A stretch of 64,000 nt of DNA from Calliphora vicina (lineage: Eukaryota; Arthropoda; Insecta; Diptera; Calliphoridae): contig NC_088781.1 of NCBI RefSeq assembly GCF_958450345.1, positions 40,535,357-40,599,356 of the forward strand, written 5' to 3'. A program made the position numbers and the translations under genes. Shown piece after piece: positions 10,490-21,579 of the stretch. The notes below the pieces were generated by a model. That model ran no database searches and was not told the DNA's origin. It saw only the letters and a list, made by a program, of their open reading frames with translations. The number at the start of each line of letters is the position of its first letter. The first letter of the stretch is position 1.

Positions 10490-12735
10490 CTTAAATCGAT
10501 AATAACTTGGCCAATAAGCGTTTAATCAATAAAAGGAGCTCGATCTGTGATCACTCAAATTCGCTAATAACTTGGCCAATAAGCGTTGAATCAGGAAAAG
10601 GAGCTCGATCTGTGATCACTCATATTTCTTAGCAAAAACCGATTTTTTATATAAAAAAACAAAATATCTAAATTCGCTAATAACTTGGCCAATAAGCGTT
10701 GAATCAAGAAAAGTAGCTCGATCTGAGATCACTCATATTTCTGACCAAAAATCGATTTTTTTTATAAAAACTCAAAATATCTAAATTCGCTAATAACTTG
10801 GCCAATAAGCGTTTAATCAAGAAAAAGAGCTCGATCTGTGATCACCAGGGAAACCAAAATATGCAAATGCATGTTTTTTCTGGTGAGTCTAATGAGTACA
10901 TGGGTAAGATATTTACACGTTTCAGAACTATTTAAGAATTTTGGCATCGATTTGTTAGTGCATATTTTTGCATATTTTACCCTTAAATGCATATTTTTGC
11001 ATATTTTACCCTTAAATGCATATTTTTGCATATATTTGTTTTAAGAGTATATTTATGTCATATTTTTGCGTTTTTAGTGCATATTTTACTGTTTAATAGC
11101 ATATTTTGACTTTATCAAAAACAAATTTTGTCTTACTTATTTTTCGCTGCCGTGTTACAGGTTTTTACTGCATTTGTTTAAAATTCAAAATTGAAAAATA
11201 GATGGCTTTTTTTTAATATAAAATAAGCACTATTTTAATAATAACGTCATCCAAATATCAAATTTTAGTTCTAATTCAAACTTAAGTGTTAAAGAAATAT
11301 TGTCTTTTAAATTATAAGTCTATAATATCAGTTGATGTCGAAAGAACATTTTCTATGTATAAAAATTCAGATCCTATAGACAACGATTTTTATTTGAAAA
11401 TTTAAGTCAATATTTTGTAATTTATTGCAATAATAACCTTAATTGAAGAAGTGACTTTATATTTATATAAAATATCATCAAAAAATACCTCTCGATGCCT
11501 TTTCATAGCTTAAGTTCCTATTGTTTTTATGTTGTATTTATTTTTTGTTATACTTGTTTTAGTTCATGTTATTTTTGTTTATTTCATGATACTTTACCGT
11601 TTTAGAAATGAATTGAATTGATTTTTTTTAAAAAACAGTATATTTTTTGATCAAAAATTATGTAAAAGTTTGTTTTTTAAGAGCACATTTTTTAAACTTT
11701 AAGAGCATATTTTAAAGTTTTTACTGCATATTTAAAGCGCTTAAAACGCTTTTTTAGAGCATATTTTCGGTTTCCCTGGTGATCACTCATATTTCTTAAC
11801 AAAAATCGATTTTTTATATGAAAACTTAAAAGGAGCTCGATCTGTGATCACTCATATTTCTGACCGAAAATCGATTTTTTATATAAAATCTAAAAAAATC
11901 TAAATTCGCTAATAACTTGGCCAATAAGCATTTAATCAAGAAAAGCAGCTTGATCTGTGATCACTCATATATCTTAACAAAAATCGATTTTTTATATAAA
12001 AACTTAAAATATCTAAAATCGCTAATAACTTGGCCAATAAGCGTTTAATCAAGATAAGGAGTTCGATCTGTGATCACTTATATTTCTGACCAAAAATCGG
12101 TTTTTTTATATAAAAACTCAAAATATCTGAATTCACTAATAACTTGGTCAATAAGCGTTTAATCAAGAAAAGGAGCTCGATCTGTGATTACTCATATTTC
12201 TGACAAAAATTCTATTTTTTATATAAAAACTCAAAATATCTAAAATCGTTAATAACTTGGCCAATATGCGTTTAATCAAGAAAAGGAGCTCGATCTGTGA
12301 TCACTCATATTTCTTAACAAAAATCGATTTTTTATATAAAATTTCAAAATATCTAAATTCGTTAATAACTTGGCCAATAAGCCTTTAATCAAGAAAAGGA
12401 ACTCGATCTGTGATCACTCATATTTCTGACCAATAATCGGTTTTTTATATAAAAACTCAAAAAATCTAAATTCGCTAATAACTTGACCAATAAGCGTTTA
12501 ATCATGAAAAGGAGCTCGGTCTGTGATCACTCATATTTCTCACCAAAAATCGAGTTTTTATATAAAAACTCAAAATATAAAAATTAGCTGATAACTTGGC
12601 CAATAAGCCTTTAATCAAGAAAAGGAACTCGATCTGTGATCACTTTTTTATATAAAAACTCAAAATATCTAAATTTGCTAAAAAAGGAGCTCGATCTGTG
12701 ATCTCTCATTTTTCAGACCAAAATTCGATTACTTT
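10490..12735. repeat. Minisatellite with ~113-bp monomers
   Basis: The phrase AACTTGGCCAATAAGCG recurs at about 10504, 10569, 10682, 10795, 11914, 12027, 12140, 12253, 12367, 12480 and 12593. Most intervals are 113 or 114 bp; the first is 65 bp, a short monomer. Each monomer also carries GAGCTCGATCTGTGATCACT and an 'ATCGATTTTTTATATAAAAA' block. Copies degrade past 12650. The array is interrupted at 10846-11778 by a hAT-like element. It has no coding content. Confidence 0.92.
10846..11778. mobile_element. 933-bp non-autonomous hAT-like element
   Basis: Ends are CAGGGAAACC at the left and GGTTTCCCTG at the right, continuing as 'AAAATATGC' inside both. The 8-bp sequence GTGATCAC lies on both sides (10838-10845 and 11779-11786), whereas an uninterrupted monomer has it once. 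A CAGGG...CCCTG terminus with an 8-bp duplication is the hAT signature. The interior is AT-rich, has about three tandem units of 'GCATATTTTTGCATATTTTA' near the left end (10960-11036) and no transposase. Confidence 0.85.
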
Positions 12736-14043
12736 TATATAAGTAACAGTGATTACATGTATATATTCTGTTGTTGCAAGACTTAGGTTTTTGAACCGCT
12801 TTTCAAACCGCTTCTCACAAATCGAACACAAGCATTTTTTTAACTTGGATAGGATAACGTTTGTGTCCATCTACACCCAGAGAATAAATATAGTTGTAAA
12901 TATTTACACATAACAATTTCAAATTTTTCACAATATTATTGTCACTGTAATTATTTATATGAATGCGGCAACCATAATATGTATAAGTTTGGTTTAGAAA
13001 TTACATTCGGATCAATAAAGTTTTAAGTACTTCTATATGAATAAACATATAATTAGGTATGTACATATGTAAGTAAAAAGTTCATGTTATAATGCTGTTT
13101 AATCGTAAAAAAATACTTATTTGAATTCCAGTAATGATATTTGTTCATCATTAAAACAATTAATGCTGTTCGTACAATCATTAATTGTTATTGGCCAAGC
13201 TCTGTAAAATGACACGTTGTAGTTCATTCCAAAATTAAATCAATATCTGTAGTTCTCAGTTCGAAATAGTGTTTTTTTGTTTCTACAATTAAATCCATAA
13301 ATATAATAAGTTCAAATATAAATTTTACATATAGTGTATTGTGTATTAAGGAGGCTCTTCTTTATATGAAATGTTCAGTAATCCCAACTGATATTAAATT
13401 TTATGACATTTTCAAGGACCATTTAACAAAATGTTTATTTCGTTTTTGGAATGCTTTCATATCAGATTTTTTAAATTTCCCGCACTTACGATATAACCAA
13501 TTTAAAATTTTTAATTTAAAAAAAAACGAAAAGTTAAGTAGACTTTAATTTTAGAAGGAAATAAATTTAATGTTTTTTGGGCCTCCCATTGTACAATGTA
13601 CATGGTTATGTATAAACTCCTATATTTTTACACATATCTAGCTGTGAATATTTATACATGCACGTGCAATACACGTCAATATATCATGAAATATATTTTT
13701 CTTCGTAATTATATTTCAACGCATTTCATACGTGTTTGAATTAATATAATTCTACTTATAATCGTACACCCAATACCCTACAGCATGTACGTTAAGTTTA
13801 AAAGCGAATGTGGAATTTTGTTAAACTAAATTAAACACTTTTTTCGTTTATCGGTAGACAATAAATTTCAAAATGATTTCAAATGATTTTCCGTAATGGG
13901 GATATTATGCCAACAAACTAATCAAGGAGACATTTTAATGCTGCACCAACAAAACTCAACCACATTTGGCAAAATTAATGATTTCGCTAAGAGTCATTGA
14001 TTTGCTACCCCTATCATTCGCCCTTTTGCAAAATATAACTGAA
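12736..14043. other. No gene recognised
   Basis: AT-rich. The 69-codon frame at 13339-13548 has no recognised domain and ends in a lysine/asparagine-rich tract. Nothing else is supported. Confidence 0.45.
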
Positions 14044-14377
14044 TGTAACAGCTGCTTGTTTATAAACATTTCTATCTGTAGAAACCTCTACCTATCAGCA
14101 ATGTCATTAACACGCTGTTATTAACATTGCTTAAAGTATGGAAACATTAACTGTTAAAGCTGCTAACATTAACATTAAAGCTGCTAAATGGTCTGGGTGA
14201 TCATTTTGGAAATAGAACATTCCAGTTTTTTCGTTAGATAATTCATGAAACTATAAGAAGAAGGCGATGTGTATATAAATATTAACAGCGAGTTGCTAAG
14301 GAGTTAGTGCATTCTAGGCCCTGTTATATTTAACATAAACTGTATTACCAGTGTGTTTTTAAAGAGTATATCTAATA
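14044..14377 (+). repeat. Solo LTR fragment of the Gypsy-like family
   Basis: Starts TGTAACAGCTGCTTG and shares the blocks 'TAGCAATGTCATTAAC'-like, 'AAAGCTGCTAACATTAA' and a TATA box region (about 14272) with the LTR at 19171-19601. It stops at the TA target of the Tc1 element. Sequence after that element (15991-about 16080, 'ACATGTGTGTATTAA...TTTTGTGTAAATTTTAATAA') loosely resembles the LTR 3' part, which suggests the Tc1 element landed inside the LTR. Confidence 0.58.
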
Positions 14378-14379
14378 TA

Positions 14380-15988
14380 CAGTATCGGCCATAACTAAAG
14401 CATCACCTCAGTGAATTTTTTTCATATCATATTTTCTTTTATAAAAACAAAGTTTTAAATTTCGATTATGTATTATTTTCATTAGTAAATATATTTATTA
14501 TTGACAAACAAATACTTTTAAAGTTAATCTTTCTATAAGAGTTAACTTAAAATCCAAAAATATTTTAAGATAGAAAATGAAACGGACAAAACTAAAGCAC
14601 CCCTTCATGGATATAATTAAAACAAATTTTAATTAATATTTTGTTTGCAAATTCTTTGCATTGGATGACACAAGCGCATCACTTCGGCATAGAAGATATT
14701 AAGTTCTTTATCTTGTTTTGCAATATTCCTTCCCAGGCGATTTTAACGGCTTGAAATAAATCGTGAAAATTTCCCATCCTTATTTCGGCAGTTTTCACGT
14801 TTTATTTCCATATTAACAATATCCCTCAAGTTCCCAATAGGATTGATATTGGGAGATTGAAAAGTCCAATGAATAACTTGGATTCTATTGCTCTGTAGCC
14901 AAGTTTTACAAACTTTGGAGGAGTGCTTAGGATCGTTATCCTGTTGGAAGCTCCCTATAAGTGGCATCTCTTCACTGTCATAAGGCAACATTACATCTTT
15001 CAATATATTACGGTACATGAACCGATCCATAATCTCATCAATTTTATGAAGTGACCCAATTCCTTGACCAGAAAAGCAACACTAGACCATTACATTGCCT
15101 AATCCATGTTTAATTGTTCCTTTGCAATACTTAGGATTCAGTCTTTCTCCTTTTGGTCTGCGTACACGCAGATTCGTCAGAGAACAGTACTGTCTTCCAT
15201 TTTAGGACACTCTAGTCGATGTGCGCTTTGGCAAACTCCAGTGTAGCTTTCTTGTTCTTAGCTGATATAAAGAGTTTTTTTTGCTGGTCGTCAATTGAAT
15301 AATCCGACTTCTACTACTCTTCTATGGATTGTTCTTTCGCTAACGCATAATCTTTAACTTGTTCATACTTGACTAGCTGCTGGTGTAGGATCTTTTTGAA
15401 TTGCTCTTTTGATCAAAGAATCATAAAATCGTTTTTTTCACGGACGTCCTCCAGAATGCACCGGTGATATGCGACCAGTCTGCAAAAACTTTGAAATGAG
15501 TCTGAAAAAAACTGATCTGTTAATTGAATATTTTTACTCAATTCATGTCGTGATAAGCCCGTCTTCCTGTCTTCAATAACTTTAATTTTAAATTCACTGG
15601 AGTACTTTTTCATTCCATTTTTTTCTTCACAATAAACTGTATAAAACTTAACTTATACACACTACGCCTTCCTTCATTTTTATCTTCAGGAATTTTTAAA
15701 TCCATTCGTTGTCAGTCCCGTTAACTCACAATGCAAACATACAGTAGCGTAGTCAAGTTTTTAAAGATCTTATAAGAGGGTGCTTTTGTTTTGTCCGTTG
15801 CGTTTTGTGTTTTTACATGATTTATCATTTTAAATTAATTTTTCATAAAATTATCTTTTACTAAATGAATGTTATATGAACATTAACAATATAAGTTAAT
15901 AAAATATATACAAATCACAATTCAAAAAAACATTTTTTATCGAAAAAATTTATGTTTTGAAAAAATCTATTGAGGGGGTTGATACTGT
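14380..15988 (-). mobile_element. Tc1-like DD34E transposon with IR/DR ends, 1609 bp
   Basis: Terminal CAGTATC...GATACTG is flanked by TA on both sides (14378-14379 and 15989-15990). Inside each end lies a second inverted repeat: 'AACGGACAAAACTAAAGCAC' at about 14581 on the left and its near-complement at about 15775 on the right. The left end has two direct copies of ACTAAAGCA-C.CC.TCA. This IR/DR design is known from Paris, Bari-type, S and Minos-like Tc1 elements. The transposase between them is broken. Confidence 0.85.
14743..15613 (-). pseudogene. Broken Tc1-like transposase
   Basis: The N-terminus (15613 downward) starts MKKYSSEFKIKVIEDRKTGL, a helix-turn-helix start typical of Tc1 transposases ('TGLSR.E...'). 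The C-terminal frame (15030-14743) reads MDRFMYRNILKDVMLP, then 'GSFQQDNDPKHSSK' with the second catalytic Asp, then 'SPNINPIGNLRDIV'. The spacing from that Asp to the third catalytic position is 34 residues, but the Glu of the usual P-I-E-N is Gly (codon at 14833-14835). The middle (15031-15412) is frameshifted. Inactive by both frame damage and the catalytic change. Confidence 0.85.
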
Positions 15989-16099
15989 ACAATGTACAGT
16001 GTACATGTGTGTATTAAAAGAAAGTGACTATTTAAACTTTTGTGTAAATTTTAATAATAAATTATAAATCTATAAACCGAATCCTAGAAACGTCTTCGT

Positions 16100-17130
16100 T
16101 TTTAAAACTAAATAACATATGTATAGTTCAAATAATATTCGACTTGACCCAATTGTTCTGTCTTATTTTAATTAGATTTCATTGAGTGCACTCAGAGGCG
16201 TGGATGATTGTGTTTGTGTGTAGATTCCATTGAAATGTCATTGGTTTGCTATTGTCGCAGGTTTGTCATTGTGTATTTGAGTTTATATGTATGAAACTAT
16301 TCCCTTGTGAAATTGTTTCATCTACTACTCGTATTTCGTTTACACCTCTACTCTTTATTTCCTTGATTAAGCCGTGAAAACGTGAGTTCTCTTGCATTAC
16401 CAGCATCATTCTACAAATTCATTCTTGCTATTAACATCTGTATACAAACATATTAGCAGCATTCTTTGAAAATATAAAAGAAAAACATTTTCCAAAACCT
16501 ACTAAGCTTTTCAAGTAAAAAGCTTCTCTAGATTAGTTTTGAATGAGTATTGCTTGCAAAAACCCGAGATAATTGTCTCGTTGTTCATAAATAAAAGTAG
16601 TAGTCAGTCACGTTGCGTTATGGAAATCTTGACAATTATTAGAATTTCTGATTAATTCTGTTTCTCTTGTATTCATTTCCATGTATTGCTAAGCAATACA
16701 AACAGGAAAACTCACGTTCAAAAACATTTTTTAATGATGTGCGAAAATATGTGATAATTCCCCTTTCCGTTGCCGGTAAGAATATAAGGCTCTTACAGAA
16801 GATGAAGAGGAAACTCGGAAATAAGAAAGTGTAAAAAATAAATAACAAAATGTACATTAGGTTTTGTTGGATATTCGTTACTCACAAGGTCTAAAAATGT
16901 TCTCCTTCCTTTCCACATGAAACCAATGATATATAATTTTGTGGGTCTGCGAATATTTCAAAAGTGTTACGAATTTAATGAAAAATTGTATTCTTCGATG
17001 CTTGATCGTTAATTAGCTAACCTTTTCACTTTATACCGTACCGACAAATTTCCTCTATGTTGCTAATGTTACGCCAATTCCTTAAATATGAGAGTCTAAC
17101 AACTTTATCGCCCAATATTAAAATTATCGC
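16100..17130. other. No gene recognised
   Basis: AT-rich sequence with no coding pattern that can be recognised. The frame at 16639-16857 (minus) is F/L-rich and unsupported. Confidence 0.45.
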
Positions 17131-17139
17131 ACAATAACA

Positions 17140-18365
17140 ATTAGTTCTGCACTATCCAAAGTTTTGGAGGTGGTTAAATACCATCTTGTAAAATATATAG
17201 ATTCCAACAATCTACTTAGCGACCCGAAATATAGCTTTCGTAGAGGACGCTATAAGGGAGACTTGCTAGCCTTCATATCGGAAAAATGTTGTCGTTCCAT
17301 TCACCGTTTTGGCGAAATTAAAGTGGTGGCATGGTGCGCTTTTATCAGAACTCATGGCTTTTGTTTTCGATAATAACTTCTCTCGATTTATATCGAGCTT
17401 TCTCAAAGATCGCACTATACGATTTGTTGTAGATGGGATATCATCAAACCAGTTTAAGGTTACTTTAGGGGTACCGCAATGCTCCGTACTTTCTCCTACT
17501 CTATTTCTTATCTTTCTACATGACCTTCTACTTCAAACTTCCAACTGTATCAATTCTTTTGTAGGTGACAGCAACATTTGCCATTTGTATTCATACAATT
17601 ATAGACCAAGCCTATCGGAGATTGGGGCAATGAGGCAAAATTTGAATGTTACGCTTAACCAATATCTTGTGACAATCTCTGAATGGAGTTCTGCTAACAG
17701 AGTCGACTTCAATGTTTAATATTAATGCACAAGCGCACTACTGATCATGTTACTTCATCTGTTTTTATGGCTGGTATAAATATTATAGAATCAGAAGCTC
17801 TTGATATTCTAGGCATGAGTAGTCAGTGCGATGTCCGATAGACAAATCACATTTTTCAAGTGTCGATGGTAGCATTCAACTGCCTTGGTTTTCTAAAACG
17901 GTGTAGGAAATACTCCACTCAATCTGATCTCCTTTCTATTTACACCACTTATAACCTACCTAAAATTTAATACAACTCTCATGTATGGCCCGGTGCTTCA
18001 AAGACTGGTTTTGAGTTACTCGACCGCGTACAGGAGAGGGCGAAGTTGCATATCGGTGACTGTAGGATGTCTAGCTCTATTGACTCACTGGAAAATCGTG
18101 GCAATATGGGTTGTGTATCACTGTTCTACCGATACTAAAATGTAATGTGATCTGCAGAAATTATTTAGTGGTAGTTTTTTACGCAATATGGATCGCATGG
18201 ATCGCACAACACATTTCAGGGAAAATTCGTTCTTTGTGGAATAAGCTTAATGCTGAAGTCTATCCTGTCACTGTCGTTATAGAAAAATTCAAATCAAATA
18301 TCCACAAACAGTACTCCTTCTATCCTCCCTCCCATAACCTGTTTTCCTACTTCCCCTGAGTCCAA
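17140..18365 (+). pseudogene. Non-LTR retrotransposon reverse transcriptase relic (CR1/Jockey-like)
   Basis: Plus-strand frames give 'SKVLEVVKYHLVKYIDSNNL' (RT block 1-2), then 'FSRFISSFLKDRTIRFVVDG' and 'VTLGVPQCSVLSPTLFLIFL' (the G-V-P-Q-G-S-V-L-S-P block with Gly to Cys). The YADD box at 17558-17569 reads F-V-G-D, so a catalytic Asp is lost. Later frames give 'HVWPGASKTGFELLDRVQER', a typical C-terminal block. A frameshift lies near 17310-17370 and more after 17719. The 5' half with the endonuclease is missing. A second, more degraded copy is at 57990-58480. Confidence 0.82.
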
Positions 18366-19165
18366 GCTAAACTAAAATATTAAAAAATAAAAAAAACTTT
18401 TATTGGTATTTTACAAAATTCACTCAAATTTACAGCATTTGGTTATTAGATGATGCACAGTGGGGCAGAATCAACATTTTTGGGAAATAAATCTGGCATT
18501 TCTAAACGGCTGGTCCAAAAATTAACTTATCTCAACGTAAAAAAATTAGATAAGAATAAATCTGCATCAAATTGTTCCTAATATTTGTAATCCTATTAAA
18601 ATTTTGATACAAATTTTAGTTTTAGAAACACAATAAATATATAATATGTAATAAAATCTTTATTTATTAACAAAAGTCAATGAATGTTTTTTTTTAGAAT
18701 ATTCTAGCACAAGATAAGGGCCACTCTAATTTACATAAATTACTGTTTGTATAATGAAAAAGTCAGACTGTTGGGAATAATTCTGTTTAAAGTAAGGACA
18801 TGCTGTATCTTGATTACATTATCAGTTACTTCATTTCATATTCTTTAGACTAAATAATTAATATATTTAGATTTGTGTTAAACAGTCTTCTAGGTGCACT
18901 ATACAGCCAAATGTCCCGCCCTTCGTGAGATTCAATAACTAGTGCATGAGAGTAGGAGGTAAGCCAATCTATATTAACAATTAAATTAACAATTACGGAA
19001 AAATAAATATTTAATATAACAAAGTGGTACAATAAAGTAATAATACTTGATAAGTGATAATAGTTTTCTGGTAGTTTCCGTTAATTTTTTCACCTTTTAT
19101 CGATTTTGGATTACTTTTGGTTACGTTAACATAGTTACTAATTTGTATTAGCGATTTGAATTTAA
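18366..19165. other. No gene recognised
   Basis: AT-rich. A 60-codon minus-strand frame (18850-19032) has balanced composition in its middle part but no recognised domain. Confidence 0.4.
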
Positions 19166-19170
19166 CGGTA

Positions 19171-19601
19171 TGTAATGGCTGCTTACAACATTCATCATGT
19201 TTATAAACATGTCCATCAGTAGAAGCTTCTACTTATCAACAATGTTGATAGCACACAGTTATTAGCATTGTTTGTAAATATGACAACTCTAAATGTTTAA
19301 GCTACTAACATTAATATTGAAGCTTCTAAAAGCTCTAGAATTCGAATATTCTAGTTTTGTCCGTTAAGATCATTCATGATGCTACTAGAAGGAAGATGCC
19401 ACTGTGTATAAATAGTGGTAGAGTTCTCAGTCGTTAATCAGTTTATCAGAGGCACAGTTAGAGTTAACTTTATATTCTGTGAATTATAAACGTGTATAAA
19501 AACATGTGTTTATTTACACTGTTGCTGTGTAAATTTGAATAAGTAAACAATTGTTTAAATTTTAAACTACTAAACTGCTTTTATTTGCAATCAAAAGTAT
19601 T
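19171..19601 (+). repeat. Solo LTR of the Gypsy-like family, 431 bp
   Basis: Starts TGTAATGGCTGCTTAC and is flanked by CGGTA on both sides (19166-19170 and 19602-19606), as expected of a 5-bp integration duplication. Internal blocks match the partial LTR at 2225-2440. The 3' end is AGTATT rather than the usual CA, so the exact right edge is less sure than the left. No internal retrotransposon sequence lies on either side, hence a solo LTR from recombination. Confidence 0.7.
19407..19442 (+). promoter_or_regulatory. Core promoter inside the solo LTR
   Basis: TATAAATA at 19407-19414 is followed by an arthropod-type initiator TCAGT at 19438-19442, with the initiator A about 33 bases after the first TATA base. 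This is the expected spacing for a Pol II LTR promoter. Whether it is used is unknown. Confidence 0.5.
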
Positions 19602-19606
19602 CGGTA

Positions 19607-20884
19607 AAAACGTAATATACCATTCAAAATGTCTTAGGCTCTTTTCTCCAAATCCGCTGAGAAACGCAAAAAGTTACTGACTTACAATTAAATAATGGTA
19701 CGAAACCCCGTTTTTTCACTCGCAACTCCAGATTTGGCAACACTTCCCAGTTATTTTTCTTTGTCTCACAGTGTAATTGAAGAAAATTGTTTTCTTTTTT
19801 GTACCAATAATGTTTTGAAAATCCCGCCATGTATTTTGAAAATTATTCCGCTTTTGTAAAAATAAAATTAGCAATACTATTTAAAGCATCAATCTAGCCG
19901 TTTAATTAGCTAACACTGTAAATACTTACGCTCTTTAGCTCTGGCTTAAAAAAAAAGAAATAAAAAACAAACTAATAAGTAAAATTGCAAACAATAAAAT
20001 TTTAATTATACTCAATTTCATTATTGATAAAATTCACTTGCTGCAGTTTATTATAGTTATAGCTGTTGTTGTTGTTTTATTTTTACAAAAATTAACTTAA
20101 AAACTTTTACTTAAAATAAACAGGAAAATTTACTAAACATACTGTTAAAAGTGTATAAATGTAGGTATGTATGTGTGTTTGTATAAATGTTTGTGTTTAT
20201 GTTTGCATTTATTTATCCATTTATATCCTTGTAATACACAAACAAACACACACACATATGTATACAGCCAAACTAACTTACATAGCTACAGACAGACAAA
20301 ACAAACAAAAATCATACACAAAAACACTGAGGTATAAAAATCACTACTAAAAGAATTAGAAATTAAATAAAAAATCCAACAAAAAAAAATTACAAAAAAA
20401 AATACTGTGAGACCCAGAGAGCGAGAGTAAGAGAAACAACAATAGGAATGTGAGCAGAGTAGTAAAAATAGGAAGTAAAAAAAAAAAACGAAAACACATC
20501 ACAAGAGTAAATAAAAAGTTTGCTTGTTTTTTTCATTGTTCGAAATTAATACATGACTAAAACAAGGAGCCATTCGAGTACTAAATACAAACATTTATGC
20601 TTAAATACTACAAACGGACTTACGAACCTACATAGAGCTACAGGATGAGAAAATTATAGTTAAAAATAAAATTACAACAATATAGTTTAGTGTGTACTTA
20701 TAAAATAAATTTCTATATATAGACACAAACACACACACAGGCATACACACACACATATACATGTAAGTACATACACCTACAAAAGGAAGCTACGTAGACA
20801 GACAGACAAACAATTCGTAAAAATACTAAAAATACAGTTTGTAGAAGTTCAACGTTGTAAAACAGAAGTATTTAATAAGGCACA
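19607..20884. other. No gene; microsatellite-rich
   Basis: Contains TG/CA-type runs (about 20165-20255 and 20724-20765), poly-A stretches and a purine-rich GAGAGCGAGAG tract near 20415. No supported gene. Confidence 0.5.
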
Positions 20885-21300
20885 GTGGGTTGAGAGCAGA
20901 GTTTAAATGAAAAAGGACGTATCTATTTTTGTTTTGCTCAAAAGAAAGCTTGCGTCAAATCCTTTATGAACTATTTGGTTGCTTAGTGGGATGCGAGTGG
21001 GATATATAGCAAAATAAATTTTTTGTAACACAATGTATATAATTTTTGATTTTGTTTTTTTTGGCAATATCGAACTTTTTTCCAAAATGGGCCCTCTTTT
21101 TAAATTTTTTTTTACTCAAATGAAAGCATTCCTTTAAGATATTTTTGATTTCTTATTGGGATGCGAGTGGGATAGTATCAAAATAAATGTTTTAACACAA
21201 AAATTGTATGTCTTGAGTTAAAAAATATTTATTTTGATAGATAGACCACTCGCATCCCACTAAGACCCCCTCTAAGTCTGAGAGTTCTTGACCGATCTTG
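20885..21300. repeat. Direct and inverted copies of a GGGATGCGAGTGGGATA motif
   Basis: TTAGTGGGATGCGAGTGGGA at about 20975 and TATTGGGATGCGAGTGGGAT at about 21156 lie in direct orientation within two related ~180-bp blocks that both have CTCAAA..AAAGC before the motif. The reverse complement CCACTCGCATCCCACTAA lies at about 21245. The arrangement resembles subterminal repeats of a DNA transposon, but termini were not defined. Confidence 0.5.
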
Positions 21301-21579
21301 TTGAAAAATTGTCCCAATCCCAATCGGAAGACATCGACGTGACGTGAAATCCCCCATATATCTTTTACTTGTTCATATTTCCAATTTTGTTTAATTTAAC
21401 ACAATAACACAAATTACGTATGAGTGTTAGAGATTATAAATAATTGATACATATTAATCATACGTTCATATGGTCAATTAATTGAAATTGTTTTGAAAAC
21501 AAAAATAATATTGAAACATTATTAAGAGCAAGATTTCCGGCTTTTAAAAGGAGCAAATTCGCAGATAAGGAGTGAGATC

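Noticed and set aside
10490..12735. CRISPR-like array
   Set aside because: The whole ~113-bp unit repeats, there are no unique spacers, and the genome is clearly eukaryotic. It is a minisatellite.
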